DNA of 64,000 nt from Endothia cerciana (taxonomy: Eukaryota; Ascomycota; Sordariomycetes; Diaporthales; Cryphonectriaceae): the NCBI GenBank assembly GCA_026119935.1, contig JALRMH010000018.1:186001-250000 (forward strand), written 5' to 3'. Numbering within the stretch: position 1 is the stretch's first letter; each line of letters opens with the position of its first letter. The translations under genes and the position numbers were made by a program. The notes beneath the pieces were generated by a model. That model ran no database searches. It was not told where the DNA came from and saw only the letters and a list, made by a program, of their open reading frames with translations. This document shows positions 21,425 through 33,882 of this stretch, piece after piece.

Positions 21425-22981
21425 GCGACCTGCCAAGCATTCACTCTCGATTGCGGAATAGCCCCCCCCCCCCCCGCGGGCCCCCCTCTCGTTTCCCGCA
21501 CCCGGCATCTCCACGGATCAGAAAGTAAGGGCAAAATTGACATATCAGAATCAAGCAAGAAGTGAGAGCGGTTGGCGGGAGTTCTGAAGACGCTTTTCTC
21601 TTACTCATGCTCGAGAGCGTTTACTATTGACGTCTCGCTTTCCTTTCCCAGGATTCGAAGGTACAGAAACATTTTGATGTGCGTGGAGACGGAGGCATTG
21701 TGCTTCCGGTCGTGAGGCTTTGGTACACCGGTCAGAATATAGGGGCGGATTTTTATTTCCTCACGTGCATATATTTGTTTGCATATGGCGGGATGTCCGC
21801 GCTGTTATTCTCTGTAGCCATTTCTATGCACAAGTTACTCTCAGGGAAGGGTGGGGAGGGGGGGACTTGGTTTGACCAGATAATAAATCAGGATGAGAAA
21901 GTGCAGAGACCAGCCGGCCGATGCCACCAAAGTTTCCTCCTAGATGCAGGTTTCCCAACACGACATCATGTACAGCCATACCTACGAGAAAGCTCGTCCG
22001 CTCCCGCCTGTTTGGGCCCGTGAGGGCTGGCTGGTGGCCAAGTTCGTGATGGTTAGCGAACCCCCAGTGTTGCAAGATTTGTTCTGCTCTTCTTTTGCAC
22101 CTTGGGATTTTTGTGGCACAAGAATGAATGAGAGGGCCCAGCCAGACTCGAAACGAAATGCAGGCTCACGGTCTGTTGCATTTGCTCTTCTTATTCTTCG
22201 GCCCCCGAGATTGCTGCTTCGCAGTCAAGTTGTGAAAGTGAGCAGGGTATTCGGCTGATCCGCAGATGTGCGATCTTAGGGGTGAACGCCACGATGGAAT
22301 GTGATACGAAGTACCGAGTACATGTGTTACAATGTGTTTTTGCCCGCCATGTGCCCAACGTTATATCTTATTCCGTCGCAATTAAATCTTATACCTGTGG
22401 TTGATTTTATGCATGCCAACAGTGAACTGTAATGCTATATAACATGGATAGGTAGCCTCCAGCCTAACTGAGCTTGGTTGAGCCTCAGGTATAGATACCT
22501 TGGCGTGCTGGGAAAATGAAGATTGAGGCTGAGGCTAGCGATCAATAACAGGTAAGCCCCGGATGCACCCCAGAAGTTAGTTCGATTACCTGCATGCTTC
22601 CTGCGTCTTCAACATCCTCTTGACGACTCGTCTGCTCGAAGACATTCCCCAAGCGACCACGCACGCTTCCACGCACGCCTCTTTGGACGCAAGCATCTGC
22701 AGCTTCGGTCGACATTGCTTGTGGGCCAGTTTCGTCATCGACACCTGCACTGCACGTACGGACTCCTGTCGCCTCACCCGCGTCGTTGTCGTGTACCACA
22801 CAAGGCCAGGCCAGGCATGGCTCGGCCGTCGAGGACTCGCAACATCTCTTCGGCCCCAGCCGATCGGTTCACTCTTTTTCGCCTGCCTTCGCTCCGTGCT
22901 CTACATCTGGGCTCTCCGTCCTGAGACCACCCATTCGAACGTACCTTACATCCCTTGCGCCTGTGCTAGCCTAGTCCCGTC
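21425..22981. other. Spacer between GH3 and the Cdc1/Ted1-type gene
   Basis: About 1.55 kb that includes the 3' end of the GH3 gene and the promoter and leader of the next gene. It holds C14 at 21462-21475 followed by further G/C-rich sequence. The ORFs present (up to 114 codons, such as 21679-22023) show no recognised family. No RNA gene seen. Confidence 0.5.
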
Positions 22982-25237
22982 ATGGCTAGCTACGCCAGCA
23001 GCGCCGCCTCCTCATCTTCCCCCTTCGTGCACTCGAAGCTCCGTCAGAGTCACGACCACTTCGGCGACGACTCGAGCCTCCTGGATGACTGCTTCGCCGG
23101 TGTTCGAAGGTCGTGGCACTCGCTGCTACGCTTCTGGAGTACGAGGGGGAAGAGCGGGTTGTGGGCCTGCCTGCTGCAAGGGGCGCACCAGCTGCGCAGC
23201 AACTTGGCTATGCGGAGGTTGTTTAGCTTCCCGCATGTCCTGGTGGCGTTCTGGGTGTTGATGTTGCTGTGGGGGGAGAGGTGGGTGTTCCATACGACCG
23301 TGGAGAGGTGTGCGTGGGAGAACTGGGAGAGATGGGTGAGTACGGAGAGCCTTGCGCACATGGAGGGGGATGTTGAGCTGACTATAAACTGCATGTAGCC
23401 CTCGGGAGCCACGCCTCACCATCTCATCTTCGTTGCCGACCCTCAGCTGATAGATCCGCACTCCTACCCCGGCCGGCCGTGGCCTATCAGCTCTTTGACC
23501 GTCGCGATCACCGACAACTACATGCGCCGATCGTACAACCAACTCCAAGGGCAGCTACACCCTGACACTGTGTTCTTCCTTGGCGATCTCTTCGACGGCG
23601 GCAGAGAGTGGAAGACCTTCCATGGAGAATTCGAGGATCCGAGCTGGAACCACCGACCGAAGGACGAGGTGGGCTACGCGAAGCAGTGGAAACAGAAATA
23701 TGGCCAGGACTTCTGGTTGAAGGAGTACATGAGGTTCAACAAGATGTTTGTCGACCCGTGGAACCTGGCCGGGTCGGAGGCTGGCCCGGGACAGAGGGGG
23801 AGAAGGCTGATCGCCAGCCTGCCGGGAAACCATGATCTTGGGTTCGGATCAGAGGTCAAGGTGTCGGTCAGAGATCGGTTCGAGGCGTTCTTCGGGGATA
23901 TGAACCGCGTGGACGTGATAGCGAACCACACCTTCGTGTCCGTGGACACCGTGTCGCTCAGTGCTCGCACTTCGGATGAAATGTCAATGGCCGATCTGAG
24001 CGACATCTACAAGCCGGCGGAGGAATTCTTGAGCAAGGTGCAGCTGACGAAAAGGAAGGCTGTCGAGAGAGAATTACGACGCCTACGCGGTGAAACAACG
24101 GAGCCCCGACAGAGGCAGGAGGTCGAGGAGGTCGAAAAGCCCGAATACCAACTGACGGATTTCAATATGATGCCAACGTTGGATCCGGGAGAGGGCAAGG
24201 CGGAGCTTCCGACGATATTACTCTCGCACGTGCCGTTGTACCGACCGCCAGGAACACCATGCGGACCGATGCGCGAACACTGGCCGCCCGCAAACCCACC
24301 GCTGGACGTGGACCACCGGAATGCAATATCCGTGTCGAAGGGCTACCAGTACCAGAACGTATTAAGCGATGCGGACTCCGTGGACCTGGTGAAGAAGATT
24401 GGGAATGTAGTGCACGCCTTCTCGGGTGACGATCACGACTACTGCGAACTCGCACACGACGAGAACAAGGGAAATGTGAAGGAGATCACGGTCAAGAGCA
24501 TCAGCATGGCTATGGGCGTGCCGACGCCGGGATTCGTCATGATGAGCATGTACAACCCCATCGACAATGAGGGCAAGCCGCTGTCTGGAGACCAGTCGCG
24601 AACACTCCAAACGCACCTCTGCCTTCTACCAAACCAACTATCTACCTACGCTCGGTACGGCGGGTTTGCATTCGTCTGCTTCGTCATGCTCACCGTTCGG
24701 GCATTCCTGGTGCCTATCCTCAACCTGCAGCCGTTCGCGCTCGACCCGGAGAAACGCAGGTCAGTCCTGCCGGTATTCAAGGCAAAGCGAGAAGACCAAG
24801 ATACAAGATCTTCCGGATATGGCTACGGGTCCTCAGCATCATCATATCATTCATCACCCTATCGATCTGGAACACGCGATAGGAGCGCGTCCTTCACGCC
24901 AGGGATCAAGGGGAACGGTCTGGCAGCTCAGGCCCGGAATGCACCTCCCAGGTCCGGCGGGAATATCAAGGGACTGGGAAGGCACAGCTCGAACCGGGAG
25001 AAGAACCGGAGCAAATGGGGATGGGGCGAGGGGCCCAAGATCGAGATTGATCTGGGTGAGGACGATGAATACTACTACGACGCGGGCAAGTCTCGGTGGA
25101 AGGCCTCCACGTCGAGAAGGGGAGGGATAGGGAGCAGGAGTAACCTGCGTGTTGTGGGCCGAGAGTTGTGGACCACGGCGTGGAGGGTGTTGTGGATGGT
25201 CGGTTGCTATTGGGCATATTTGACCTGGAAGGGATGA
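22982..25237 (+). CDS. ER metallophosphoesterase of the Cdc1/Ted1 (PGAP5-like) family
   Basis: Two exons, 22982-23335 and 23399-25237, giving 730 aa; the intron 23336-23398 begins GTGAGT, has GCTGAC, ends TGTAG and joins W118 to PSGATPHH. A membrane helix lies at about residues 83-101, followed by a metallophosphoesterase domain with the metal-binding motifs ADPQ (Asp 132), GDLFDGG (Asp 181, Asp 184), GNHDLG, SHVPLYR and SGDDHDY. Two more hydrophobic segments follow, one after the catalytic domain (YARYGGFAFVCFVMLTVRAF) and one at the very C-terminus, with a Ser/Gly/Arg-rich linker between them. Known members act in the ER or Golgi on ethanolamine phosphate of GPI anchors and affect manganese homeostasis and cargo exit. 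Whether this is the Cdc1 or the Ted1 paralogue cannot be decided here. The intron is a multiple of three long but contains an in-frame stop, so retention would truncate the protein. Confidence 0.9.
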
Positions 25238-25924
25238 GGCTTTCCCGCCTCTGCCGGGCTCCGAGCACTTCAAGACCCTCTTGGCCTCAGTCGGCTAGAG
25301 TATAATTCGCATTTTTGCAAGGCGTTCGGACTGAGGAAAATCGTTGCCCAAGCTATCTGGGGCATCTTGGGCGGTGCTGCTGGGGAGTCAAGCCGGTCGG
25401 GGTGATACTCTCCATACCATGGCTCACCCTACGTGTTCTTAATATAGCGCATTAAATATAGGCACTAGAAATTCAGAGAAGGGTTGGCAGGAGTCCCCCG
25501 GTGGTCATGATCCACAAGGACATGCGAACTTCAAGTATACAGAGACCTAAAGGACTAGGAATAAGAATAAAGAGGTCGTGCGTTGAAGTCGGTGAGTTGC
25601 AGCCTCAATCCTTTGCCTGCCACCCGGAGGAGACTTGACGGAGCGATTTCGCCGTGGGTCCGTGCCCCCGCGGGCGGGCCAAGATTGTGACAAGGCTTTG
25701 CCGCTGAGGTGATCAGCCGGCCTTTGAACCTCAACTTTGAACCTGTGACCCAAACGCCACCTGCAAGGCGACAAACCGGGCCAGCCTCCCTCTGTCCCCA
25801 TCGCAACCTGTTTCGAGGCAGCCCTCGCCGCTTTCTTTCCCCCCTCCCCACCCTCCCCGACCTCTCGACTTCTCGACATCCCCGATCTCTTTCTTCCGGC
25901 ACCTGGCGAGGAGACACCACCACC
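25238..25924. other. Spacer and promoter upstream of mS38
   Basis: About 690 bases with the terminator of the metallophosphoesterase gene and the promoter of the mS38 gene. The final 150 bases before 25925 are strongly pyrimidine-rich, as usual for fungal leaders. No gene or repeat of note. Confidence 0.5.
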
Positions 25925-27084
25925 ATGCTGCCCTGCTCGGTGCGGCGTGTCGTCGCGACCGCTCCTCAGTCACTCCTCCTCTCGAAAATCCCCCGGGGCA
26001 CCGCGGCGATCAGCATCACTCGCGCCTACAGACCGACCCAACAAAGGAGATATTCGTCGTCCAAACCGTCTCGCGATAATGGCTCGGAGGATTCGCCCGT
26101 GAGGCAGTCGGTGCAGCCGGCCGCCGAGACCAAGACGGCGGAGGCAAAGTCCTCGGGCGACAAGAGGAAACGCAAGGCCAAGGATGCCTCTGAGAAGCTC
26201 AAGTACCCGAGCGTGCCGACTACCGCACACATACCCAGCGACTGTACGTTCACCTGGGCACTCCGGTTTACTCTTCTGCTCCCGCGCACGCACCAGCTAA
26301 CCCCCCTTTTCTAGTCCTCGCCCTGTCCTCCTTCTTCTCCCTCCACCGACCCATCTCCGTCACTCGCGGCCTTCCAAGAAATGTCACTGAGGACGCCTTC
26401 GCCTCGATCTTCGCCACACAGACGCGCAGCCAGAAGGCCGCGGAGGTGATGTCCACCATCTCGCGGACGGTCGATGACCTCGAGAAGCCCACGGCCAGCA
26501 TCTCCATCCAGAAACAGGACAGCGGTGCTTCTGACTCACACCACCACGATGGCGGCCTGCAGAAGATCGACCTGCGCAAGGCCGACGGGACAGAGATGAG
26601 CATACCCGTGCAGGTCAACAACATGTCGGGCCAGTTCTTGCCCTTCCGCCCACCACCGCTGCCTCAGCCCGAGTCGACCAAGACCGCCGCCGGCACCGAG
26701 AGGTCCAAGGCCGAGGAGCACGCGACGCAGGAGGACAGTCAGCAGGACTCGCAGACGCGCATATACAAGGCCGTCTTCACGATCGAAGAGACCACGGACG
26801 GCAACGGGGAGGTCAAGATCGTGGCGCACAGCCCGGAGCTGATAGAAGAGCCCGAGTCCGGCAGCGACTCTTCCCCCTCCGCCTCGGCAGGAGCCGTCGA
26901 GCCGCGGACCTTCCTGGAGCGCATGGCGCTGCGCCAGCTGCGGTATGAGGATGCGCGGCGCCCGCGGAACACGATGGTGGCCATCAGCGTCAAGAGGCAG
27001 AGGAAGCTCAAGATGAAGAAGAAGAAGTACAAGAAGCTGACGAAGAGGCTGAGACACGAGAGGCTGAAGCACGGACGGACATAA
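25925..27084 (+). CDS. Mitochondrial small ribosomal subunit protein mS38 (Cox24/Qri5/AURKAIP1 family)
   Basis: Two exons, 25925-26243 and 26315-27084, giving 362 aa; the intron 26244-26314 is GTACGT...GCTAAC...CTAG and joins IPSD to FLALSSFF. The N-terminus is Arg/Ser/Ala-rich without acidic residues for about 45 residues, consistent with a mitochondrial presequence. The C-terminal 35 residues form the very basic signature of this family (SVKRQRKLKMKKKKYKKLTKRLRHERLK), which in known mitoribosomes threads into 12S/15S rRNA of the small subunit. The middle is long, acidic and low-complexity, so the protein is far larger than yeast Cox24; filamentous fungi often have such extended versions. 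Yeast Cox24 was first linked to COX1 mRNA processing, now explained by its ribosomal role. Confidence 0.85.
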
Positions 27085-28070
27085 GAGACGCATGTCGACG
27101 TTCTCGGGCCCTCTGCTGCGAGTACGGTGCGATGAGGGAAGACGCGCAGTTCCAATCTCTGTGTACATACGGCCCTCGCTTATTTTCATTGCTTGTTGAG
27201 GTGGCTGGGGCATCGGGAGTGAACGGATGGCTTGCATCTTATAGAGATCCGCACACCGGGATTCATTGTCATGATCGGTCTTGGGGATTTGTCATAGAAA
27301 GGGGTACCTGGATTCATGCTCCTCTGGTCATCGTGGCTCTCTTGGTCTCGATTCAGATGTGTTACCGCTGAATAACGCCTCTGCTGGGACTTGTCGGTAG
27401 AAGCTAGTTATTTTTCAAGAAGTAAACTCCATCTTCATCGCCCCCGCCCTGCCTCATGGCTGTGCAAATCCGTTTCTACAGTGCGCGCGCAGTTCGTTCG
27501 CACAGGGGCAAGTCGGGGGCATGCGAAGTAAGATATCAAGCATGCTCCCAGTTTTCTTCAAAAGCCTCTTCCAAGTCGTTGAAAACGTTCGCTCCGAGGG
27601 GGAAATATCTCAGCCAGCGTTGCCGAAGACAGCTCGGTGAAAAGCTTACACTTGATGGGGAGGTCAACCAGACCAGAAATCTCTCACATAGAACTATAGA
27701 GACACTGGCAGGCAGCCAATTTGACCTTCATACTTTAGATCCCATTCTGAATTCTCTTATAACACGGCACACACCATGTCGTCTTCGCCCCCCAAGGAAT
27801 TGCAAACAATGTTCGCCTGCAAACTAGACTGGCGTGCCCGGGGGACATGGCACTTCTGCACGCCGGCTGGCCGGGGTCGGCACCGGGCAGCCCTTCAGAG
27901 GAAGATCCCTGTGTATGCCCCACTAAAATTCTCGACGCCGGCCAAAAAGTTCAAGTGCACCCAGGCTCGCAGGCTCGGATGCGCCCGAGCCTCCCACTTC
28001 TCGATGTCGACCAGCGACCAGCGACCAGCGGATAGGCTCGAGGATTCTGCGCGCATAGCACACTGGCAAG
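27085..28070. other. Spacer and promoter upstream of KRE33
   Basis: About 1 kb with no recognised gene. The small ORFs (up to 123 codons) are frame shadows without domains. The segment from about 27780 to 28070 is the likely 5' leader and promoter of KRE33. Confidence 0.5.
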
Positions 28071-31000
28071 ATGTCGCGCAAACAAGTGTAAGCCTCCCAT
28101 CAGCCTAGCTAGCCTATCGAGACCTTCCTCTGACCCTAGACCGGCCTACAGAGACTCGCGCATCCAAGCGCTCATCCGGAACAACGCCCAAGACAAGAAA
28201 CGCTCGTTCTTCGTCGTTGTGGGCGATCGTTCCAAGGACGTCATCGTGCACCTGCACTACATCCTGTCGACCGTCGACATCAAGCAGAACAAGTCCGTCC
28301 TCTGGGCCTACAAGAACAAGCTCCTCGGCTTCACCTCCCACCGCAAGAAGCGCGAGGCCAAGATCAAGAAGGAGATCAAGCGGGGCATCCGCGAGGCCAA
28401 CTCGGAGGACCCCTTCGAGCTGTTCGTATCGCTGCACAACATCCGCTATGCCTACTACAAGGAGACGGACAAGGTGCTGGGAAACACCTACGGCATGTGT
28501 ATCCTGCAGGACTTCGAGGCCGTCACGCCGAACACCCTGGCGAGGTGCGTCGAGACGGTCGAGGGAGGGGGCCTGGTGGTGCTGCTTCTCAAGGGTATGA
28601 ACAGCCTGAAGAGCCTGTATACGCTGTCCATGGATGTCCATTCGAGGTACAGGACGGAGGCTTACGACGACGTCGTGGCGAGGTTCAACGAGCGCTTCAT
28701 ACTGTCGCTGGGCAGCTGCGATTCCTGCCTGGTGATTGACGACGAGCTGAATGTCCTGCCTATATCTGGAGGGAAGGACGTCAAGGCCCTCCCGCCGCCA
28801 GATCTGGACCAGCCGAAGAGCGCGCCGCAGAAGGAGCTGGAGGACATGAAGGAGAACCTGCAAGACACGAAGCCGATCGGATCATTGGTGACCCTCGCAA
28901 AGACGGTGGATCAGGCGAAGGCACTTTTGACCTTCTGCGAGGCTATACAAGAGAAGACGCTGAGGAGCACCGTCACGCTGACGGCTGCAAGAGGTCGTGG
29001 AAAGTCGGCGGCAATGGGCGTGGCTGTTGCGGCGGCAGTCGCGTTTGGGTACAGCAACATCTTCGTCACATCGCCTTCTCCAGAAAACCTGAAGACGTTC
29101 TTCGAGTTTATATTCAAGGGGTTCGATGCCCTGGGGTACATGGATCATGTCGACTACTCGATTATCCAGGCGACGTCCCCAGAGCTCAACAAGGCCATCG
29201 TCAGAGTCAACATCCACCGGGACCACAGACAGACCATCCAGTACATAAGGCCGCAGGATGCGCACGTCCTCGGTCAGGCCGAGCTGGTCGTCATCGACGA
29301 GGCGGCTGCGATACCTCTGCCATTGGTGCGGAAGCTGATGGGACCCTACCTTGTCTTTATGGCATCGACGATCAACGGCTATGAGGGAACTGGACGATCA
29401 CTGTCTCTGAAGCTCATCAAGCAGCTCCGCGAGCAGTCAAGACCAGGCGCGATCACGAATGGAGAGGGGGAAGTGACCGACAGGTCCACGGGCAAGACAT
29501 CCAAGGACCAGGGGTCATCACACCTGGGCAGCCGGACACTACGGGAGATCACACTGTCAGAGCCGATCCGGTACGCACAAGGTGACTCCGTAGAGAGGTG
29601 GCTGAACAAGCTGCTCTGCTTGGATGCCACCCTCCCAAGGTCAAAACTCAGCCAAGGCTGTCCCGACCCAGCGCAGTGTGAACTGCTCCACGTCAATCGC
29701 GATACCCTTTTCAGCTTCCACCCCGTCCCCGAAAAATTCCTTCAGCAAATGGTCTCTCTTTACGTTTCGAGCCACTACAAGAACAGCCCCGACGACTTGC
29801 AGCTCATGAGCGATGCGCCTGCTCACGAGTTGTTCGTATTGGTCCCACCTGGCGCGACGGAGGGCAGTCGGTTACCGGAGCCGTTGTGTGTTATACAAGT
29901 CTCTCTTGAAGGCAAAATCAGCCGGCAGAGCGTCATAAACTCCCTCAGCAGAGGGCAGCGGCCAGCTGGTGATCTGATACCGTGGCTGGTCAGCCAACAG
30001 TTCCAGGACGATGAGTTTGCTTCTTTATCAGGAGCAAGGGTCGTCCGGATAGCAACAAACCCGGACTACGCCTCGATGGGATACGGCACAAAGGCCCTGC
30101 AGCTCCTGATTGATTACTACGAGGGCAAATTTGCGAATCTCTCTGAGGATGCGGATGTGGTTGGCGAGGAGACCCTTACCCGAGTGACGGACGCCGAGTT
30201 GGCTGATGCCAACCTACTGGAGGACAACATCAAAATTAGAGATCAGAGCAAGATGCCACCCCTATTCTCAGTGCTGTCCCAGCGCAGGCCGGTCGACCTC
30301 GACTACGTTGGTGTGAGCTACGGCTTGACTCAGCCATTGCACAAGTTCTGGAAGCGCTCATTGTTTGCGCCAGTCTACCTCAGACAGACTGCGAATGAGC
30401 TAACAGGAGAGCACACGACCGTCATGATCAGGCCACTGGAGAAGAGCGGGGACAGAAGCTGGCTCGGCGCATTCTCACGAGACTTCCACCGCCGATTCAT
30501 GGAGCTGCTCTCTTACCAGTTCCGGACATTCCCTTCCGTCCTGGCCCTCAGCATCGACGAAAGCGCAAACGCAGGAGCTGCACTAGACGAGGTACAGCCC
30601 GCCGCACTGTCAAAGAGGGAGCTCGACGAACGCCTCACACCGCATGACCTGAAGCGTCTCGAATCCTACGCAAACAACATGCTCGACTACCACGTAATCC
30701 TGGACCTGATTCCGCGGATCGCAGAGCTCTACTTCCTGGGCCGCATCAAGACAGATGTCAAGCTCTCGGGCGTGCAGCAGTTGATACTGCTGTCGATCGG
30801 CCTCCAGCGGAAAGACATGGACGCCATCGCCGAGGAACTGTCTCTGCCGTCCTCGCAGCTGTTGGCCATGTTTATCAAGATCCTGCGGAAGATCACGGCG
30901 CACTTTGGCACGCTCGTCTCGAAGGCTTACGACTCGGAGATGCCGAACAACGATATCGGCGTCAGCAGGGAGAACGCGGCTGGCGTGCACGATGATGAGG

Positions 31001-31396
31001 TCGTTGATGACAAATACGTGCCGCTGCAGCAGTCGCTCGAGGAGGAGCTGGAGGAGGGTGGTGATGAGGCGCTCAAGGAGGTGCGGAGGAAGCAGAGGGA
31101 GCTGATTGACTCCCTGCCTCTGGACCAGTAAGGCTACCCACACAGATACCCCGAGCTCTATGATCGGCGCTTGTGGCTAACATTGCTACCACAGATACGA
31201 GATCGACAACGACGACGACGCATGGCAGGAGGCCGAGGAACAGGTACTCGGCGCCTCGAAGAAGGGCAAGTCAAACCCCGTGGTCAGCGTCAAGAGCAGC
31301 AAGCAGAAGCGCAAGGCCGGCCAGACCGCCGAGGAGGTGTACAATGAGGCGTTCGGAGAGAAGAAGCATAAGAAGCACAAGAAGTCGAAGAAATAG
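28071..31396 (+). CDS. KRE33: RNA cytidine acetyltransferase Kre33/NAT10
   Basis: Nucleolar enzyme that makes N4-acetylcytidine in 18S rRNA and in some tRNAs and is needed for small-subunit assembly. Three exons, 28071-28087, 28152-31127 and 31195-31396, giving 1064 aa, close to the yeast protein. The first exon is only 17 bases (MSRKQ plus two bases) and joins through GTAAGC...ACAG to DSRIQALI; the last intron (31128-31194, GTAAGG...GCTAAC...ACAG) joins LDQ to YEIDND. Domains in order: N-terminal TmcA-like domain, RecA-like ATPase with Walker A GRGKSA (about residues 287-292) and Walker B VVIDEAAAIP (Asp/Glu 388-389), GNAT acetyltransferase fold with RIATNPDYASMGYGTKAL, a tRNA-binding-like helical region, and an acidic then Lys-rich tail (EKKHKKHKKSKK) fitting nucleolar location. 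The start and short exon agree with the PRKQ-type N-terminus of relatives. Confidence 0.96.
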
Positions 31397-33066
31397 GTTC
31401 TGCACGCCAGGTCGAGGGATCACATCAGCTTGCATCGAGGTCGGCGTTAAGGTGGCAGAGCTAAAAGCATCATATCGAGGTCTGATAATATTTACTTACA
31501 ACGTGAGGACTGTGTGCCTGCCCGAGTGTGTTGTTGATAAGATCAGACCGGCCAGACGACGAGTACAGCGAAAAAGGCCCACTGGCGACAGCTTTACTTT
31601 TTTCCGTTCTAGGATCGCGATATAGGATGGACCTTGCCAGTCAGTCTATGCGATGCGGCCTATATAGCACCCAGCCGGCCCATCTGAGCCGGCAGCTAGC
31701 GCTGAGGGCAGTCCTAAACCCTCAATAATAATAAGCCCAGCTGTGTCTGAGATCCCTCGCCTCCCGGGTCGGCAGCGCCTGACCGGCCGAGATAACTGGT
31801 TCGAGTGGGAGCGGGCCATGAAGGGACTCCTCTGCACCGACTGCAAGTCGCCTGAAGAGTACATCGTCAAATTCAACAGGCTGAATGCGACAATTGACAC
31901 CTTGGGTACAACGTAGTTAATCTAGTCTTTAAGTAGATAATTAGTTTTCAGAAATATTATATGTAGTTGGGCTTTTCGTTTTCAAGTATCAACGCTTTGC
32001 CCGGTAGTCTCGTGACAAACACACCCTTTGCAATGGAAGAAAAGGTGCTATTCGGCTACTCTGGAGGTTTTGTTCCTTTTTTCCCCTGTTCTGGCCATTT
32101 TGCCTCATGCTGTACACAGCAGCCTTTCGTCCATGATTCCTTGTCTTTATACTTTCACTCGCCGCCGTCCCTTTCCCACCTAGGGCGGCAACAGTGCATC
32201 ATTCATGCATGACAATCCGAATGGCACCCGAGCTGCGGCTGACCATCCGGCGGACCTTAGGCGGTTATTCGGTCATTGACGCTCTCGAGGCAGGCGAACA
32301 AGCCGCTAGGAAAAAGAAGCCGTGCAACGAAGAGCTATACATGCCCCCCGAACTCCTGCGCACTGGGGCAGCCTGCCCGTCTATTTACCAGTCTAGAGCC
32401 CAGTCTTTGCTGCAGAGAACAGACAGACGATCTTACCTTCTTTGGCCGTCAGCAACGTCACGTCCAAGACCGCGCACGTTGTGGTGTTAGCTCTTGTCCC
32501 TCGTTGCAGTCAAAACTGAGGAAGCACCAGGGCCCCGTGTCCATCGCAGGATCACGTTCGACGTTCAATGTCCGGGCCTAAGGTCTGATGGGTTTCTTCC
32601 AGCCCTCTCGATCCTTCTTCAAACGAGGATTCTGTCCATAAGACGGGGACTTCAAGCCCAATGACCTAATCCGCGTGAGGACCTCAGCCGCGGGCTACCT
32701 ACGTAGGATGTGAGAGGCATCTCTTTTGTATGCAGTGTTTTCTTTGGTGGAGGAACTGTACCGGGGTTTGGTTGGATCCTTGCCGTCCTTGATTTCTGGG
32801 CCCCGGAATGACGGAATGGCAGCACTGTTCAGCGGTAAACCTGTTACCTTTCAGGTACGCGAGTCTTGGCATGACGTCCGTCTAAGACTTCAGAGACAGG
32901 ACTAGGAGGCGTTATTCAATCCCCCAATATTGTATAAAGTTGACAATGCTGAACTTGCTTGGGTCTATGACTAAGTTTCATGAATTCAAAGTCTAATTAT
33001 CCCCAGTTGTCTTGGGCGCCTCGATCATAACCTCTCTTCAGGGTTAACAACCCTATCGACGGTATC
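31397..33066. other. Spacer between KRE33 and the MARVEL-like gene
   Basis: About 1.7 kb. It contains a short retrotransposon gag-like relic at 31734-31916 (listed separately). Remaining ORFs, such as 32194-32490, show no recognised domain. The segment around 32900-33066 is AT-richer and is the likely promoter and leader of the next gene. Confidence 0.5.
31734..31916 (+). mobile_element. Decayed Ty1/copia-type gag fragment
   Basis: A 60-codon open frame starts just after TAA at 31731 and ends at TAG 31914. Its peptide contains LTGRDNWFEWERAMKGLL, resembling the N-terminal gag motif of copia elements (leucine-x-G-x-x-N-W-x-x-W), and then SPEEYIVKFNRLNATIDTLG, resembling a later gag segment. 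The two parts abut with the intervening region missing, so this is a broken, internally deleted remnant. No long terminal repeat, primer-binding site or pol sequence is visible nearby. Assignment rests on motif memory only. Confidence 0.45.
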
Positions 33067-33882
33067 ATGTTTGGCAGGTCAAAGCAGAGCAAGGGGGAGA
33101 AGCCTCGCAACAGCTCCCAGGGGATCAGTTGGGAGATTCCGTACGTCCTGTCACCGGTCCAGGCAACGGGTCAAGACACACAAAACTAACATCGCACTGC
33201 TGAGCAGCGTCTTGTTCGCCGTCATTTTTGCCCTCGCCGTGGCCGAATTGTGCTTCGCGATCGACGCCTTCGTCTACCTACAAAAGTTGAATAAATGGTG
33301 GTCTTCGACCGAGAGGGCCCGGATGGGATTCCTCATCTTCAGCTGTGCCAGAACGATCTTCTTGTCCGGAGTATACACGGTCACACACTGTCATAGGTGG
33401 GTTTGGTGCCGGCTCTGATCGGAGGCTGTCTCCAGTGCTTTGAACCTATGCTGACCGCAAACAGGGTGAAGAATTTAATGAACACTATGCACACGGTAAA
33501 CTTCCCTCTCTAGCAGCCCCCCCCCCCCCCCAAGGCTCTGTCGATCTCTTCTGGCTGACACAACCGGCTGACAACTCCCCAGATCTTCCTGGTTATGTCG
33601 ACAATTCTCTGGATCATCTCTGGTGTCCTCATTCATCAGATCTGGGGGTACGTCGAGTGCGCGAATGCGGGAGTTCCGGACAGCCTCGACGAGGCTAAGA
33701 GCCAGATCGAGGGCGGGTTGAGCCTTTGTCACGAGATCAAGATCATTGAAATCATCGCCTGGGTCATCGCCGGAGTCAGTGTTCTGGCTACGATTCCAGT
33801 GGTCAAGATTTATCTGCAGAGGAGGAAGTCAAGAGTTCATGACAAACAGGCAAGAGCTAACGTGAAGAGGGAGTCGGTTTGA
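33067..33882 (+). CDS. Small four-TM membrane protein, MARVEL-like
   Basis: Four exons, 33067-33140, 33208-33396, 33465-33495 and 33583-33882, giving 197 aa; all junctions close in frame (GTACGT/GCAG, GTGGGT/ACAG, GTAAAC/CCAG). The short cytosolic N-terminus (MFGRSKQSKGEK) is followed by TM1 (VLFAVIFALAVAELCFAI), TM2 (MGFLIFSCARTIFLSGVYTV), TM3 (IFLVMSTILWIISGVLI), a loop with two cysteines, TM4 (IIEIIAWVIAGVSVLATIP) and a basic C-terminal tail. Four helices with both ends predicted cytosolic fit the fungal MARVEL-like group, but no diagnostic motif was identified. Exon 3 is only 31 bases. The last intron contains C15 (33517-33531) between donor and branch site. Function unknown. Confidence 0.75.
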
